A stretch of DNA of 52,546 bases, taken from an uncultured bacterium (GTDB lineage: Bacteria; Bacillota_I; Bacilli_A; RFN20; CAG-826). The DNA lies in contig CASFCL010000007.1 in the NCBI GenBank assembly GCA_949293255.1, positions 1 through 52,546 on the forward strand, read 5' to 3'. Position numbers and translations under genes: made by a program. Of the stretch, positions 17,155 through 25,792 are shown piece after piece (positions within the stretch are counted from its first letter, which is position 1; the number at the start of each line of letters is the position of its first letter). The notes beneath the pieces are model-generated. The model was not told the origin of the DNA and did not search any database. It was given only the letters and a program-made list of their open reading frames with translations.

Positions 17155-17229
17155 TGGTGGGCGCTATAAGGATCGGACTTATGACCTCTTCTGTGTGAAA
17201 GAAGCGCTCTCCCACTGAGCTAAGCACCC
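17155..17229 (-). tRNA. tRNA-Val (anticodon CAC), unusual T-loop
   Basis: The acceptor GGGTGCT/AGCGCCC, a 5-bp anticodon stem CTTCT/AGAAG with loop TTCACAC, T-stem ATAAG/CTTAT and encoded CCA all fold normally. The T-loop reads TCCGATC instead of TTCGATC, so position 55, normally pseudouridine, is C. A CAC anticodon reading only GTG is unexpected in so AT-rich a genome. It may be a diverged or decaying copy. Confidence 0.8.
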
Positions 17230-17293
17230 GTATCTAATAAGTTTTAGATTAAGGTATTTAGCAGATATATGTTAAACATCTATTGATTGAATT

Positions 17294-17370
<77 letters not shown>

Positions 17371-17400
17371 ATAGTCTTTCAACAGACGCCTAAATAATCT

Positions 17401-17429
17401 ACTATAAAACTTATATAAAATCAAGTAAA
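17401..17429 (-). promoter_or_regulatory. promoter of the tRNA-Ile-Val-Thr cluster
   Basis: On the minus strand, TTTACT (17429-17424), 17 nt and TATAGT (17406-17401) end 30 bp before tRNA-Ile. Confidence 0.65.
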
Positions 17430-17447
17430 AGTTTAATAAAATTTAAA

Positions 17448-18137
17448 TTATTTTACTGATTGCATACGATATCCTACACCGATGTCAGTACGAATGATTC
17501 TTGAGGAGCGATCGTCTTTAGAAATCTTCTTTCTAATACCCGCCATGAAGACTCTTAAACCGTTTTGATCTTGTCCATTTGGACCCCAAACATGAGAGAT
17601 AATATAGTCGTGAGTTAATGTTTTTTCTAAATTTTGAGCTAATAAACAAATAATTTTATATTCAAAGTTTGTAAATCTAACTTCAATACCGTTAACGAAG
17701 ATTGTTTTAGCATCAAAATCGATTGTAAGGTTACCGTTTTTGAATAAGTTTCTTTCTTCTTTAGCTAGATATCTAAATTGATTTTTAATTCTAACTAAAA
17801 GTTCATACATATTAATAGGTTTAACCATATAATCGTTAGCACCTGTTTCAAAAGCCATAACTTTGTTCTCAATGTTGCTTCTTGAAGAACAAACAATGAT
17901 AGGAATATCATCATTAAAGCTTCTAACTTGTTCAATAACTACCATTCCATTTTTATCAGGTAAACCTAAATCTAAGATAATTAAATCTACTACTGACTTG
18001 ATACAAAAATCGATTGCATCTTGAGCATAGCCCACACAAAAAACTTTGAAACCTTGCTCTTTTAAGACAGTTTTCATTTGATTTTGAAGACTCTTATCGT
18101 CTTCTACAATTAAAATATTCTTTTTCGATAAATCCAT
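17448..18137 (-). CDS. OmpR/KdpE-type response regulator without adjacent kinase
   Basis: A 229-residue regulator. The receiver domain has acidic EDD (12-14), phospho-acceptor D56 in LIILDLGLPDKNG and K107 in YMVKPIN. The C-terminal winged helix (about 133-227) has the HVWGPNGQDQNGLRVFMAGIRKKI stretch and ends IGVGYRM, most like KdpE, which controls K+ uptake in other bacteria. No kdpD or kdpABC is nearby, so the potassium link is only by similarity. The promoter TTGAAA-16 nt-TAAAAT ends 8 nt before the ATG with no ribosome binding site, so the mRNA is probably leaderless. Confidence 0.88.
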   Translation of the reverse strand: MDLSKKNILIVEDDKSLQNQMKTVLKEQGFKVFCVGYAQDAIDFCIKSVVDLIILDLGLPDKNGMVVIEQVRSFNDDIPIIVCSSRSNIENKVMAFETGANDYMVKPINMYELLVRIKNQFRYLAKEERNLFKNGNLTIDFDAKTIFVNGIEVRFTNFEYKIICLLAQNLEKTLTHDYIISHVWGPNGQDQNGLRVFMAGIRKKISKDDRSSRIIRTDIGVGYRMQSVK

Positions 18138-18300
18138 ACGCTAATATTTTACTCAATATTCTTAACTTTTCAACAAATTCTTAATGTTAATTTAATGCTG
18201 ATAAACTTTTAAAACCTTATTTTCATAAAAATTTTCATTCGTTTTCATATTTCACAAATTTGAGATAATTTTTTTGACTAATATTCCCTCCACGTTTTAT

Positions 18301-18333
18301 AAAAATAAAACGCAAGTGAATGCACTTGCGTTT
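18301..18333 (-). terminator. terminator of the ABC exporter operon
   Basis: AAACGCAAGTG-AATG-CACTTGCGTTT is a perfect 11-bp stem followed on the minus strand by TTTTATTTTT. It lies 5 bp after the stop codon of the second exporter gene. Confidence 0.9.
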
Positions 18334-18337
18334 AATC

Positions 18338-20290
18338 TTATTCTAATTCAAAAGCTCCGGTATAAAGTTGATAGTAAACTCCTTTTTGAGCAATTAATTC
18401 GTCGTGGCTTCCTCTTTCGATAATGTTACCATGATCTAAAACCATGATTACATCGGAGTTTTGAATGGTAGAAAGTCTATGAGCAATTACAAATACTGTT
18501 CTACCTTTCATTAAGTTATCCATACCTTCTGTAACGATTTTTTCAGTTCTTGTATCAATTGATGAAGTAGCTTCATCTAAAATCATAACAGGTGCATTAT
18601 GTACTGCTGCTCTAGCAATTGAAAGAAGTTGTCTTTGGCCTTGAGAGAGGTTAGAACCATCGTTTCTTAAAACTGTGTTATAACCTTCTGGAAGTCTTGT
18701 AATGAAACTATCAGCATTTGCAAGTTTAGCAGCTGCAATACATTCTTCATCAGTAGCATCTAATTTACCATAACGGATATTATCCATAATAGTTCCACTA
18801 AAAAGGTTTGTATCTTGAAGAACCATACCTAATGATTCTCTTAAATCTTTTTTAGAGATTTTATTAATATTAATTCCATCATATCTAATTTTTCCATCAG
18901 CGATATCATAGAATCTATTTAATAAATTTGTAATAGTTGTTTTACCTGCACCAGTTGCGCCAACGAAGGCGACTTTTTGACCTGGTTTAGCATATAAAGT
19001 GATGTTATGAAGAACAATTTTTTCTGGAACATATCCAAAATCGACATCATACATTCTTATATCACCTTCTAAAAGTGTATAAGTAACTGTACCATCTGCT
19101 TGATGAGGATGTTTCCAAGCCCAAATTGTAGCTTCTTTTTTATTACTTACTTCAACGATATTTCCGTTTTCATCATATTTAGCACGACAAAGTTTAACAT
19201 ATCCATCATCAACTTCTTGAGGTTCATCTAAAATTTCATAAATTCTTTCACTACCACCAATTGATAAAGCAATTGTATTGATTTGGTTGGACATTTGAGC
19301 AACTGAGTTTGTAAATTGTCTAACCATTGGTAAGAATGAGATGATGATTCCTATCCAAGTAGGAACTGATAAAGTTGTAAGTAAACTACCATCTGTTCCA
19401 GGAATAAATGATAAATTTGGAACTTGATAAATACATAAAAGGGTACCAACTAATGCAACAATAATATATAAAAGGTTTCCAATATTTCCCATAATTGGCA
19501 TCAAAATGTTGGCATAAATGTTGGCTTTAGTTGAAACTTCATTAAATTCTTGGTTAATTTTATCGAATTTAGCTTTGCTTTCTTCTTCATGATTAAATGA
19601 TTTAATAACTTTTAAACCATTCATCATTTCTTCAACTAAGCCTTCTTCTTGACCGATAATTTTTTGTTGAGCGATGAAATTTTTAGAAGATTTTCCACCA
19701 ACATGTTTAGCAGAAAACATCATAATTACTGCACCAATTACAACAATAAATAAAAGCCAAATTGAAGAAATTGACATGATAATTAAAACAGCAACAAATG
19801 TACATGAACACATTAAAACTTCAGGAATTGAGTTAATGACAAGTTGTCTAATTGTGTCAACGTCATTTGTATAAACTGACATGATATCTCCCTTATCATG
19901 AGTGTCAAAGAATTTAACAGGAAGATCTTCCATGTGTTTAAAGATTTCTTGACGGAGTTCATCCATGTATTTTTGACCAACTACTGCGTTAATTTGAGAG
20001 AATGTAAATGCTGCAATAATTGAGATAATGTAACAACAAATTAATATTGATCCAAGAATTAAAACTTGTCCCCAGCTGGCTTCAAAAGTAAATTGAGCTG
20101 GATTTTCTAAGGTTTCAGTTAATAATCTTGTAACGTTTTGTAAAATTAATGGAGCTGCAAATGAAGATACAGCAACAAGTAAAACACATAAAACTGATAA
20201 GGCTGTAGCAAGTTTATGATTAAAGAAATAACCTTTTAAAATTCTAAAGAAAGCAGATGGTTTTTTCTTGGTTTTTTGAATATTTTCCAT
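18338..20290 (-). CDS. ABC exporter half-transporter, catalytically complete subunit
   Basis: A 650-residue type IV ABC exporter (membrane domain about 25-345, ATPase about 400-648) of the multidrug/lipid heterodimer class. Walker A is GATGAGKTT, the signature is LSQGQRQ, Walker B is VMILDEATSSID with the catalytic Glu, and the H-loop is AHRLST. A segment of about 45 residues before the ATPase (KLCRAKYDENGNIVEV, then WAWKHPHQADG) is an insertion also seen in some Firmicutes exporters. It follows the other half-transporter by 1 bp and should pair with it. Substrate is unknown; the leader arrangement upstream hints at drug or translation-stress induction. Confidence 0.9.
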   Translation of the reverse strand: MENIQKTKKKPSAFFRILKGYFFNHKLATALSVLCVLLVAVSSFAAPLILQNVTRLLTETLENPAQFTFEASWGQVLILGSILICCYIISIIAAFTFSQINAVVGQKYMDELRQEIFKHMEDLPVKFFDTHDKGDIMSVYTNDVDTIRQLVINSIPEVLMCSCTFVAVLIIMSISSIWLLFIVVIGAVIMMFSAKHVGGKSSKNFIAQQKIIGQEEGLVEEMMNGLKVIKSFNHEEESKAKFDKINQEFNEVSTKANIYANILMPIMGNIGNLLYIIVALVGTLLCIYQVPNLSFIPGTDGSLLTTLSVPTWIGIIISFLPMVRQFTNSVAQMSNQINTIALSIGGSERIYEILDEPQEVDDGYVKLCRAKYDENGNIVEVSNKKEATIWAWKHPHQADGTVTYTLLEGDIRMYDVDFGYVPEKIVLHNITLYAKPGQKVAFVGATGAGKTTITNLLNRFYDIADGKIRYDGININKISKKDLRESLGMVLQDTNLFSGTIMDNIRYGKLDATDEECIAAAKLANADSFITRLPEGYNTVLRNDGSNLSQGQRQLLSIARAAVHNAPVMILDEATSSIDTRTEKIVTEGMDNLMKGRTVFVIAHRLSTIQNSDVIMVLDHGNIIERGSHDELIAQKGVYYQLYTGAFELE

Positions 20291-20291
20291 A

Positions 20292-22148
20292 TTATTTCAT
20301 ACCTCCTACTTGATTTTGAATTTCATAAATTTCTTTGTAAATAGCATTGTTTTTCAGTAATTCATCATGGGTTCCGATACCATTAATAGTTCCATTATCC
20401 ATAACGATAATAAAGTCAGCATCCGTGACTGAGCTAACTCTTTGAGCGATGATAATTTTAGTTGTGTTAGGTAAAGTTTCTCTTAAACCTCTTCTAATTA
20501 AAGCATCAGTTTTTGTATCAACTGCACTTGTTGAATCATCTAAAATTAAGATTTTTGGATTTTTGATGATTGCTCTAGCAATACATAATCTTTGTTTTTG
20601 TCCTCCACTAACGTTAGTTCCTCCTTGAAGGATTTGACTTTCATATTTATCTGGGAAAGACTGAACAAAACTATCGGCTTGAGCAATTTTACAAGCGTTA
20701 ATAATTTCTTCTTGAGTAGCTTCTTTATTACCCCATCTAAGATTTTCGTTGATGGTTCCTGAGAATAAAACATTCTTTTGAAGAACCATACCAACATTAT
20801 CTCTTAAAGCTTTAACATCATAATCTTTAACATTTACGCCACCAACTAAAACCTCTCCAGTTGTTGTATCGTAAAATCTAGAAATTAAATTGACTAAAGT
20901 TGATTTAGAAGAACCGGTTCCTCCAATAATTCCAACCATTTGTCCGCTTTTGATTTTGACATTAATATCGCTTAAAGCATACTTTTTAGCAGTTTCTTTA
21001 TATTTAAAGTTAACATCTTTAAATTCAATATCACCAGTTGCAACTTCTTTACAAAGATTTGGGTTATCTTGATTTTTACCAATTGTTGGTTCTTCGATTA
21101 AAACTTCATAAATTCTTTTCATTGATGCAATTGACATTGAGATCATAAAGAAAATCATTGAAAGCATCATTAAAGAAGATAAAATTTGAGCACCATAAGT
21201 AATTAAACTAGACATTTGTCCAATAGATAATGGTGAATTTTCTGATCCTCTATTAATTAAAATTACATAAGAACCAATGAAAATAATTAAAGCCATTGAT
21301 AAATACATTGCAACATACATGACTGGATTAGTTAAAGCGATAAGTCTTTCAGCTTTAGTAAACCCAACTCTAACTTCATCACTTGCTTTACCAAATTTTT
21401 CTTTTTCGTATTCTTCTCTAACATAAGTTTTAACAACTCTAATTCCACGAACGTTTTCATTTATTGATTCATTTAAACGATCGTATTTTTTAAAGACTTT
21501 TAAGAATAAAGGTGTGACTTTTATTAAAATTGTAATTAAAGCAGCTGCCAAAACAGGAACAGTAATTGCATAAATCCAAGACATATCTGGAGCCATAATT
21601 ACTGCCATAACAATTGAGAAAACAAGCATTAATGGAGCTCTTAAAGCAACTCTAATTAACATCATAAAGGCCATTTGAACATACCAAATATCCATTGTTT
21701 GTCTGGTAACTAAGCTTGAAGTTGAAAATTTATCAATATTATTAAAGGAAAAAGTAGTAATTTTATAGAATAAATCTTTTCTTAAATTCTTAGCATAACC
21801 ACTACTTGCGATTGCTGAAAATCTTCCAGCTAAAACTCCACAAGTAAAGCTAACTAAGGCTAAACCTAGTAAAATTCCACTAAAAATTAAAACACTATTT
21901 AAGATAACGCTATTAGAAACAACTACTCCTTCTTCTGCGTTAAGTCTAACAACTTCTTCAAGTTGATCAATAAGCATTGACATAACAAAAGGAATTGCAC
22001 ATTCCATCAATGTCTCAAGAGCAATAAAAATAACAGATAAAATCGATGCTTTTTTATACTCTCTAACGCAGGATAGAAGTCTTTTTACTATGTCTTTATA
22101 CTTAAAATTAGCTGTTTCATATGATTCTAATTTTTCTTGTTTTTGCAT
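20292..22148 (-). CDS. ABC exporter half-transporter, degenerate-site subunit
   Basis: A 618-residue half-transporter with the start taken at the ATG at 22148, which has a perfect GAAGGAGG site; an upstream TTG extension would cross the leader terminator. Six membrane helices (about 35-320) are followed by the ATPase, with Walker A GGTGSSKST, signature VSGGQKQR, Walker B ILILDDSTSAVD and Q-type H-loop AQRVSS. The catalytic Glu after Walker B is Asp and the switch His is Gln. This subunit therefore carries the degenerate site expected of heterodimeric exporters such as TM287/288 and BmrCD. Expression probably depends on the leader at 22170-22285. Confidence 0.9.
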   Translation of the reverse strand: MQKQEKLESYETANFKYKDIVKRLLSCVREYKKASILSVIFIALETLMECAIPFVMSMLIDQLEEVVRLNAEEGVVVSNSVILNSVLIFSGILLGLALVSFTCGVLAGRFSAIASSGYAKNLRKDLFYKITTFSFNNIDKFSTSSLVTRQTMDIWYVQMAFMMLIRVALRAPLMLVFSIVMAVIMAPDMSWIYAITVPVLAAALITILIKVTPLFLKVFKKYDRLNESINENVRGIRVVKTYVREEYEKEKFGKASDEVRVGFTKAERLIALTNPVMYVAMYLSMALIIFIGSYVILINRGSENSPLSIGQMSSLITYGAQILSSLMMLSMIFFMISMSIASMKRIYEVLIEEPTIGKNQDNPNLCKEVATGDIEFKDVNFKYKETAKKYALSDINVKIKSGQMVGIIGGTGSSKSTLVNLISRFYDTTTGEVLVGGVNVKDYDVKALRDNVGMVLQKNVLFSGTINENLRWGNKEATQEEIINACKIAQADSFVQSFPDKYESQILQGGTNVSGGQKQRLCIARAIIKNPKILILDDSTSAVDTKTDALIRRGLRETLPNTTKIIIAQRVSSVTDADFIIVMDNGTINGIGTHDELLKNNAIYKEIYEIQNQVGGMK

Positions 22149-22169
22149 ATTAAACCTCCTTCTATACTT

Positions 22170-22211
22170 AAAAAAATGCGATGTTAATAGCAAAAATTGC
22201 TACTAAATCGC
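22170..22211 (-). terminator. intrinsic terminator in the 5' leader of the ABC exporter operon (attenuator)
   Basis: GCGAT-TTAG-TAGCAA pairs with TTGCTA-TTAA-(C)-ATCGC: about 15 bp with a single bulged C and a UUU loop, followed by A and seven T residues. It ends 21 bp before the exporter start codon and therefore would abort transcription before the operon unless prevented. Its 5' arm overlaps the last codons of the leader ORF. Confidence 0.75.
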
Positions 22212-22249
22212 CTCCACCACCGATGTATAAATATAAAATATTTATACAT
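22184..22249 (-). CDS. putative 21-residue leader peptide of the ABC exporter operon
   Basis: The ORF reads MYKYFIFIH, then CGG TGG TGG AGG CGA, then FSSNFCY and TAA. It has no ribosome binding site, but a promoter TTGATT-17 nt-TACAAT places the transcription start at or next to its ATG. The codons CGG-TGG-TGG-AGG-CGA are rare or Trp/Arg-rich; if CGG means Trp here, they encode WWWRR. They sit immediately before the 5' arm of the terminator at 22170-22211. A ribosome held there would cover part of that arm and allow read-through into the exporter genes, as in drug-inducible leaders upstream of ABC and Erm genes. Translation has not been shown; this is a structural inference. Confidence 0.5.
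   Translation of the reverse strand: MYKYFIFIHRWWRRFSSNFCY
22223..22249. promoter_or_regulatory. 27-bp perfect palindrome starting at the leader ATG
   Basis: The arms ATGTATAAATAT and ATATTTATACAT flank TTT on the minus strand. It begins exactly at the predicted transcription start/leader ATG. It may be a DNA operator at +1, or an RNA hairpin at the extreme 5' end that sequesters the leaderless start codon. Confidence 0.6.
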
Positions 22250-22256
22250 TGTTATT

Positions 22257-22285
22257 ATTGTAAAAAAAGTCGATTTTAAAATCAA
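22257..22285 (-). promoter_or_regulatory. promoter of the ABC exporter operon
   Basis: The minus-strand TTGATT (22285-22280), 17-nt spacer and TACAAT (22262-22257) place +1 at about 22250-22249. Confidence 0.6.
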
Positions 22286-22308
22286 TACAGTATTTTTCAA
22301 AGTTTTTG

Positions 22309-22322
22309 TGAAAACGCTTTCT
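22309..22322. promoter_or_regulatory. catabolite-responsive element (cre) candidate
   Basis: TGAAAACGCTTTCT matches the CcpA cre consensus, including the central CG. It is about 60-70 bp upstream of the ABC operon start and about 125 bp upstream of the typA start, so either could be the target. Confidence 0.5.
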
Positions 22323-22410
22323 TGAAATTTTCATAAATGAAAAATCTCGATTTTATCGATATAATTTGATTTTTTAAAGAATAGCATTTTCATAAAATTA
22401 ATTGATATTA

Positions 22411-22439
22411 TTAACTTTTAAAATTGTTTGTGATATATT
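22411..22439 (+). promoter_or_regulatory. promoter of typA
   Basis: TTAACT (22411-22416), 17 nt and TATATT (22434-22439) lie 28 bp upstream of the ATG, with AAAGGAAAA as ribosome binding site. A TCGATTTTATCGATAT site shared with the hydrogenase operon lies at 22347-22362. Confidence 0.5.
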
Positions 22440-22466
22440 TTTAACGTTTTAAAAGGAAAAGCATCT

Positions 22467-24290
22467 ATGAAGATTAAAAACATTGCAATTATCGCTCACG
22501 TTGACCATGGTAAAACTACCCTCGTCAATCAATTGCTAAAATATTCAGGTACATTTAGAGAAAATGAAAAAATTGATAGTTTATCAATGGATTCAAACCC
22601 TCTTGAAAAAGAAAGAGGTATCACAATTTTAGCTAAGCCTACTTCTATTAGATATAAGGATTATAAAATCAATATTTTAGATACTCCTGGGCATGCTGAT
22701 TTTGGCGGTGAAGTTGAAAGAATCATGCACATGGTTGATGGATGTCTTCTTTTAGTTGATGCTTTTGAAGGTACAATGCCTCAAACTAGATTCGTTTTAA
22801 AGAAAGCAATCGAAGCTGGAATTAAACCAATCGTAGTTATTAATAAAATTGATCGTCCAAATGCTAATCCAAGTAGAGCTGTTGATGAAGTTTTAAATTT
22901 ATTTATGGAACTTGGTGCTAGCGATGATTTATTAGACTTTAAAGTTGCTTACACTTCTGCTTTAAATGGAACTTCTTCATTAGATCCTTCTCCAAGTTCT
23001 CAAGAACTCGGTATGAATCCAATTTATGAATTAATCGTAAACGAAATTCCAGACCCACAAGTTCAAGAAGAAGGACCTTTTCAATTCCAAGATGCACTTT
23101 TAGATTATAGTGATTATGTTGGAAGAATGGGTATTGGTAGAATCCAAAGAGGGACAGTCCATGTTAATGATATGGTAAGCTGTGCCAGACTTGATGGAAC
23201 CATAAAGCAATTCAAAGTTTTAAAATTATACGGTTTTTACGGCTTAAAACGTGTTGAAATTGAAGAATGTAGTGCTGGAGATATTTGCGCAATCGCAGGT
23301 TTACCTGATTTAAACGTTGGTGAAACCATTTGTGATAAAAATAATGTCGAAGCACTTCCATCACTTCACATTGATGAACCAACTCTTCAAATGACTTTTG
23401 GTGTTAACACTTCTCCTTTTGCAGGAATTGATGGTAAATTTTTAACTGCTAGACAAATCGATGATAGATTATATAAAGAATCTCAAAGAGATGTTTCTTT
23501 AAAAGTTAGTAGAATTACAAATACTGAAAGTTGGATAGTTTCAGGAAGAGGCGAACTTCATTTAGGTATTTTAATTGAAAATATGAGAAGAGAAGGCTTC
23601 GAATTAGAAGTTTCTCGTCCAAAAGTTATTATTAAAGAAATTGATGGCGTTAAATGTGAACCATATGAAGATTTATTAATTGAAATTCCAAATGATTTTG
23701 TTGGTGATGTTATGACATCTTTAGGTTCAAGAGATGCTGAATTAATTAATATGGATAGTAATGATACTACTACTAAAATTAATTACATGATTCCTTCAAG
23801 AGGTTTAATTGGATTTGTCTCTAATTTCTTAACTTTAACAAAAGGTTATGGAATTATCGCTCATACCTTTAAAGAATATAGAAAAGTTAATGAAGGAAAA
23901 ATTGGTGAAAGATCAATTGGTGTTTTAGTTGCTACAGAAGGTGGTCAATCAACTCCTTATGCTCTTAAACACGTAGAAGAAAGAGGTGTCATGTTTATTG
24001 GACCATCAGTTCAAGTTTATGAAGGAATGATAGTTGGAGAAAATAAATATGATAGTGATTTAGCTGTTAATGTTTGTCAAACCAAAAATTTAACCAACCA
24101 AAGATCAGCTACCAAAGATCAAACAGTCGTCTTAAAAGTTCCTAGAAAAATGACTTTAGAAGCTTGTTTAGATTATATTAATTCCGATGAACTTGTCGAA
24201 ATTACTCCTACTTCATTTAGAATGAGAAAGAAGATTTTATCTTTATCAGAAAGAAAGAAATGGGAAGCAAGAAACAAGGTTTCTGAATAG
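22467..24290 (+). CDS. typA: ribosome-associated translational GTPase TypA/BipA
   Basis: A 607-residue translation-factor GTPase related to EF-G that binds the ribosome and assists 50S assembly and stress growth. The G motifs are [10 protein letters not shown] (10-19), [15 protein letters not shown] and NKIDRP. Domain II, two EF-G-like alpha/beta domains and the TypA-specific C-terminal domain (ending in [16 protein letters not shown]) are all present, and the length is typical. It is followed not by its own terminator but by a decayed IS3-type element; a plus-strand terminator survives beyond that element at 25741. Confidence 0.96.
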   Translation: MKIKNIAIIAHVDHGKTTLVNQLLKYSGTFRENEKIDSLSMDSNPLEKERGITILAKPTSIRYKDYKINILDTPGHADFGGEVERIMHMVDGCLLLVDAFEGTMPQTRFVLKKAIEAGIKPIVVINKIDRPNANPSRAVDEVLNLFMELGASDDLLDFKVAYTSALNGTSSLDPSPSSQELGMNPIYELIVNEIPDPQVQEEGPFQFQDALLDYSDYVGRMGIGRIQRGTVHVNDMVSCARLDGTIKQFKVLKLYGFYGLKRVEIEECSAGDICAIAGLPDLNVGETICDKNNVEALPSLHIDEPTLQMTFGVNTSPFAGIDGKFLTARQIDDRLYKESQRDVSLKVSRITNTESWIVSGRGELHLGILIENMRREGFELEVSRPKVIIKEIDGVKCEPYEDLLIEIPNDFVGDVMTSLGSRDAELINMDSNDTTTKINYMIPSRGLIGFVSNFLTLTKGYGIIAHTFKEYRKVNEGKIGERSIGVLVATEGGQSTPYALKHVEERGVMFIGPSVQVYEGMIVGENKYDSDLAVNVCQTKNLTNQRSATKDQTVVLKVPRKMTLEACLDYINSDELVEITPTSFRMRKKILSLSERKKWEARNKVSE

Positions 24291-24313
24291 ATTTTTCTAA
24301 AAAAATAATTAGG

Positions 24314-25736
24314 ATCCCCATGAACCCCAAAATTTATACCTAAAATGGAGGGTTTATGAAACTTAATTGAGAAACGAAAAGACACATTATCCATCAGCAT
24401 GTTAACGACAAGCTGCCACTATGTGTTTTGGCTCGAAAATATAATGTTTCTAGATACAATTTAGATTATCTTTATAACTTTTATCTTAAGTGGGGGTGAG
24501 GAAACATTTCAAAAAAGATATACAGAATATTCCACTGAAGAAAAAATTGAAGCAATACAAAGATTGCTAGATGGCGAAAGTCCAAGAGTTTTAGCAATTG
24601 AACTTAAATTAAGTGGCGTTGGTGTTCTTAAAAAATGGAAGTCGAATTATTTAGAAAATTCCAATAAAATAGTTACTATGAAAAAAATTCGGCTTCAGAC
24701 AGTCCTATTTTAAGTGATAGTGAACAAACCACAATAGACCAACTTAAAATGGAAAATTTAAAGCTGAGAGCTGAGATTGATTATTTAAAAAATTGAATGC
24801 TTTAAGAGATGAGGAGAGCCAAAGACAAGACAAAAAGTAGCTGTTGTCTACTCTCTTATAGCAGATTATCCTTTGGCTCTTTTGCTTGAAATTAGTGGCA
24901 TTTCAAAAGCGCTTTATTACTATCATTTGAAACAATCTCCGTATCTTGATAAGAACACTTCTATTGTACAAGAAATTGAAAATTGCTTTAAAAATTCAAA
25001 AAAACATATGGTTATCGTAGAATAACGGCTATTTTAAAGAAAAAAGATATTGTCGTAAACCATAAAAAGGTTTTGAAAATTATGAACCTTTTAAATCTAC
25101 ATCCTATACGAAAAAAGAGGAAAAAATACTCCTCTTATCAAGGAGATGTAGGGAAAAAATTGACAATTTATTGAAGCGTAATTTTAAAGCTTCTAGTCCA
25201 AACGAAAAATGGATGACTGATGTTACGGAGTTCAAAACAGAAGAAGGAAAGCTCTACTTCTCGCCATTTATTGATGGATTTAATCAGGAAATTGTAGGCT
25301 TCTCTATTTCGAAAGCCCCTTCAATGGATTTGATTATGGAATCTTTAAAAAATGCTCTAGAAAATCAGCAATTAAGTAATGCTGATAAACTTATAATTCA
25401 TTCGGATCAAGGGTGGCAGTATCAAAATCATAAATCATATCTTTAATGATGAAGATGATAAAATTGGGGCGACTCAAAGCATTTTAAGAAAAGGAAATTG
25501 AAATTCTAATGATTTAATTGAAGGTTTTTTTGGTTTAATGAAAAACGAAATTTTTTGTGTTAAAGATTACCAATGCAAAACATACGACGAACTCAAACAA
25601 GAAATAGAAAAGTATATAACTTTTTACAATAACGAAAGAATAAAACTTGCATTAAAGGCAAGTGCTCCTATACAAGATAAAAAAACAAATGATACAAATA
25701 AATTTATAAGGAAAAATTTTGGGGTTTACAGGGGAT
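24314..25736 (+). mobile_element. decayed IS3-family (IS150-like) insertion sequence
   Basis: The terminal inverted repeats are ATCCCCATGAACCCCAAAAT (from 24314) and, on the opposite strand from 25736, ATCCCCTGTAAACCCCAAAA. Between them lie orfA and orfB remnants with several disruptions. The copy sits between typA and its probable terminator. Confidence 0.8.
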
Positions 25737-25756
25737 TTGCAAGGTTTTTTCTTTAA
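24356..25756 (+). pseudogene. broken IS3-family transposase (orfA and orfB)
   Basis: OrfA reads MKLN-TGA-ETKRHIIHQHVNDK and so on through a frame break near 24497, QKRYTEYSTEEKIEAIQRLL, a second break near 24690 and a third near 24796 (LKK/LNALRDEE). OrfB contains YGYRRITAILKKKDIVVNHKKV, WMTDVTEF (first catalytic Asp; frame 25171-25446) and HSDQGWQYQN (second Asp). It then breaks and resumes as GN-TGA-NSNDLIEGFFGLMKNE (catalytic Glu). At least four frameshifts and two in-frame TGA codons make it non-functional. The TGA codons stand where Trp or Cys could fit. Confidence 0.85.
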
Positions 25757-25779
25757 ATTACTGCAAAAAACCTTTTTTT
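25741..25779 (+). terminator. terminator, probably the original typA terminator
   Basis: AAGGTTTTTT pairs with AAAAAACCTT and is followed by a T-run. It is now separated from the typA stop by 1.45 kb of insertion sequence. Confidence 0.6.
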
Positions 25780-25792
25780 ATAATCAATTAAA

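Noticed and set aside
22149-22193. Upstream TTG start extending the first exporter subunit by 15 residues.
   Set aside because: It would run through the terminator hairpin and has no ribosome binding site, whereas the ATG at 22148 has GAAGGAGG.
22184-22249. Classical trp-operon type attenuator.
   Set aside because: The downstream genes are ABC exporters, not Trp biosynthesis or transport as far as can be seen. There is no alternative antiterminator pairing like the trp 2:3 hairpin, so ribosome occlusion of the terminator is the simpler reading.
24356-25756. TGA read as Trp (genetic code 4), suggested by in-frame TGA codons in the IS3 remnant (24368, after KGN near 25500) and the ISL3 remnant (LKDED-TGA-TCPFC).
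   Set aside because: All are in elements that also carry frameshifts and TAG stops, so random nonsense mutation explains them. Every Trp I checked in the intact host genes is TGG. Only the absence of TGA stops remains suggestive, and it is listed separately.
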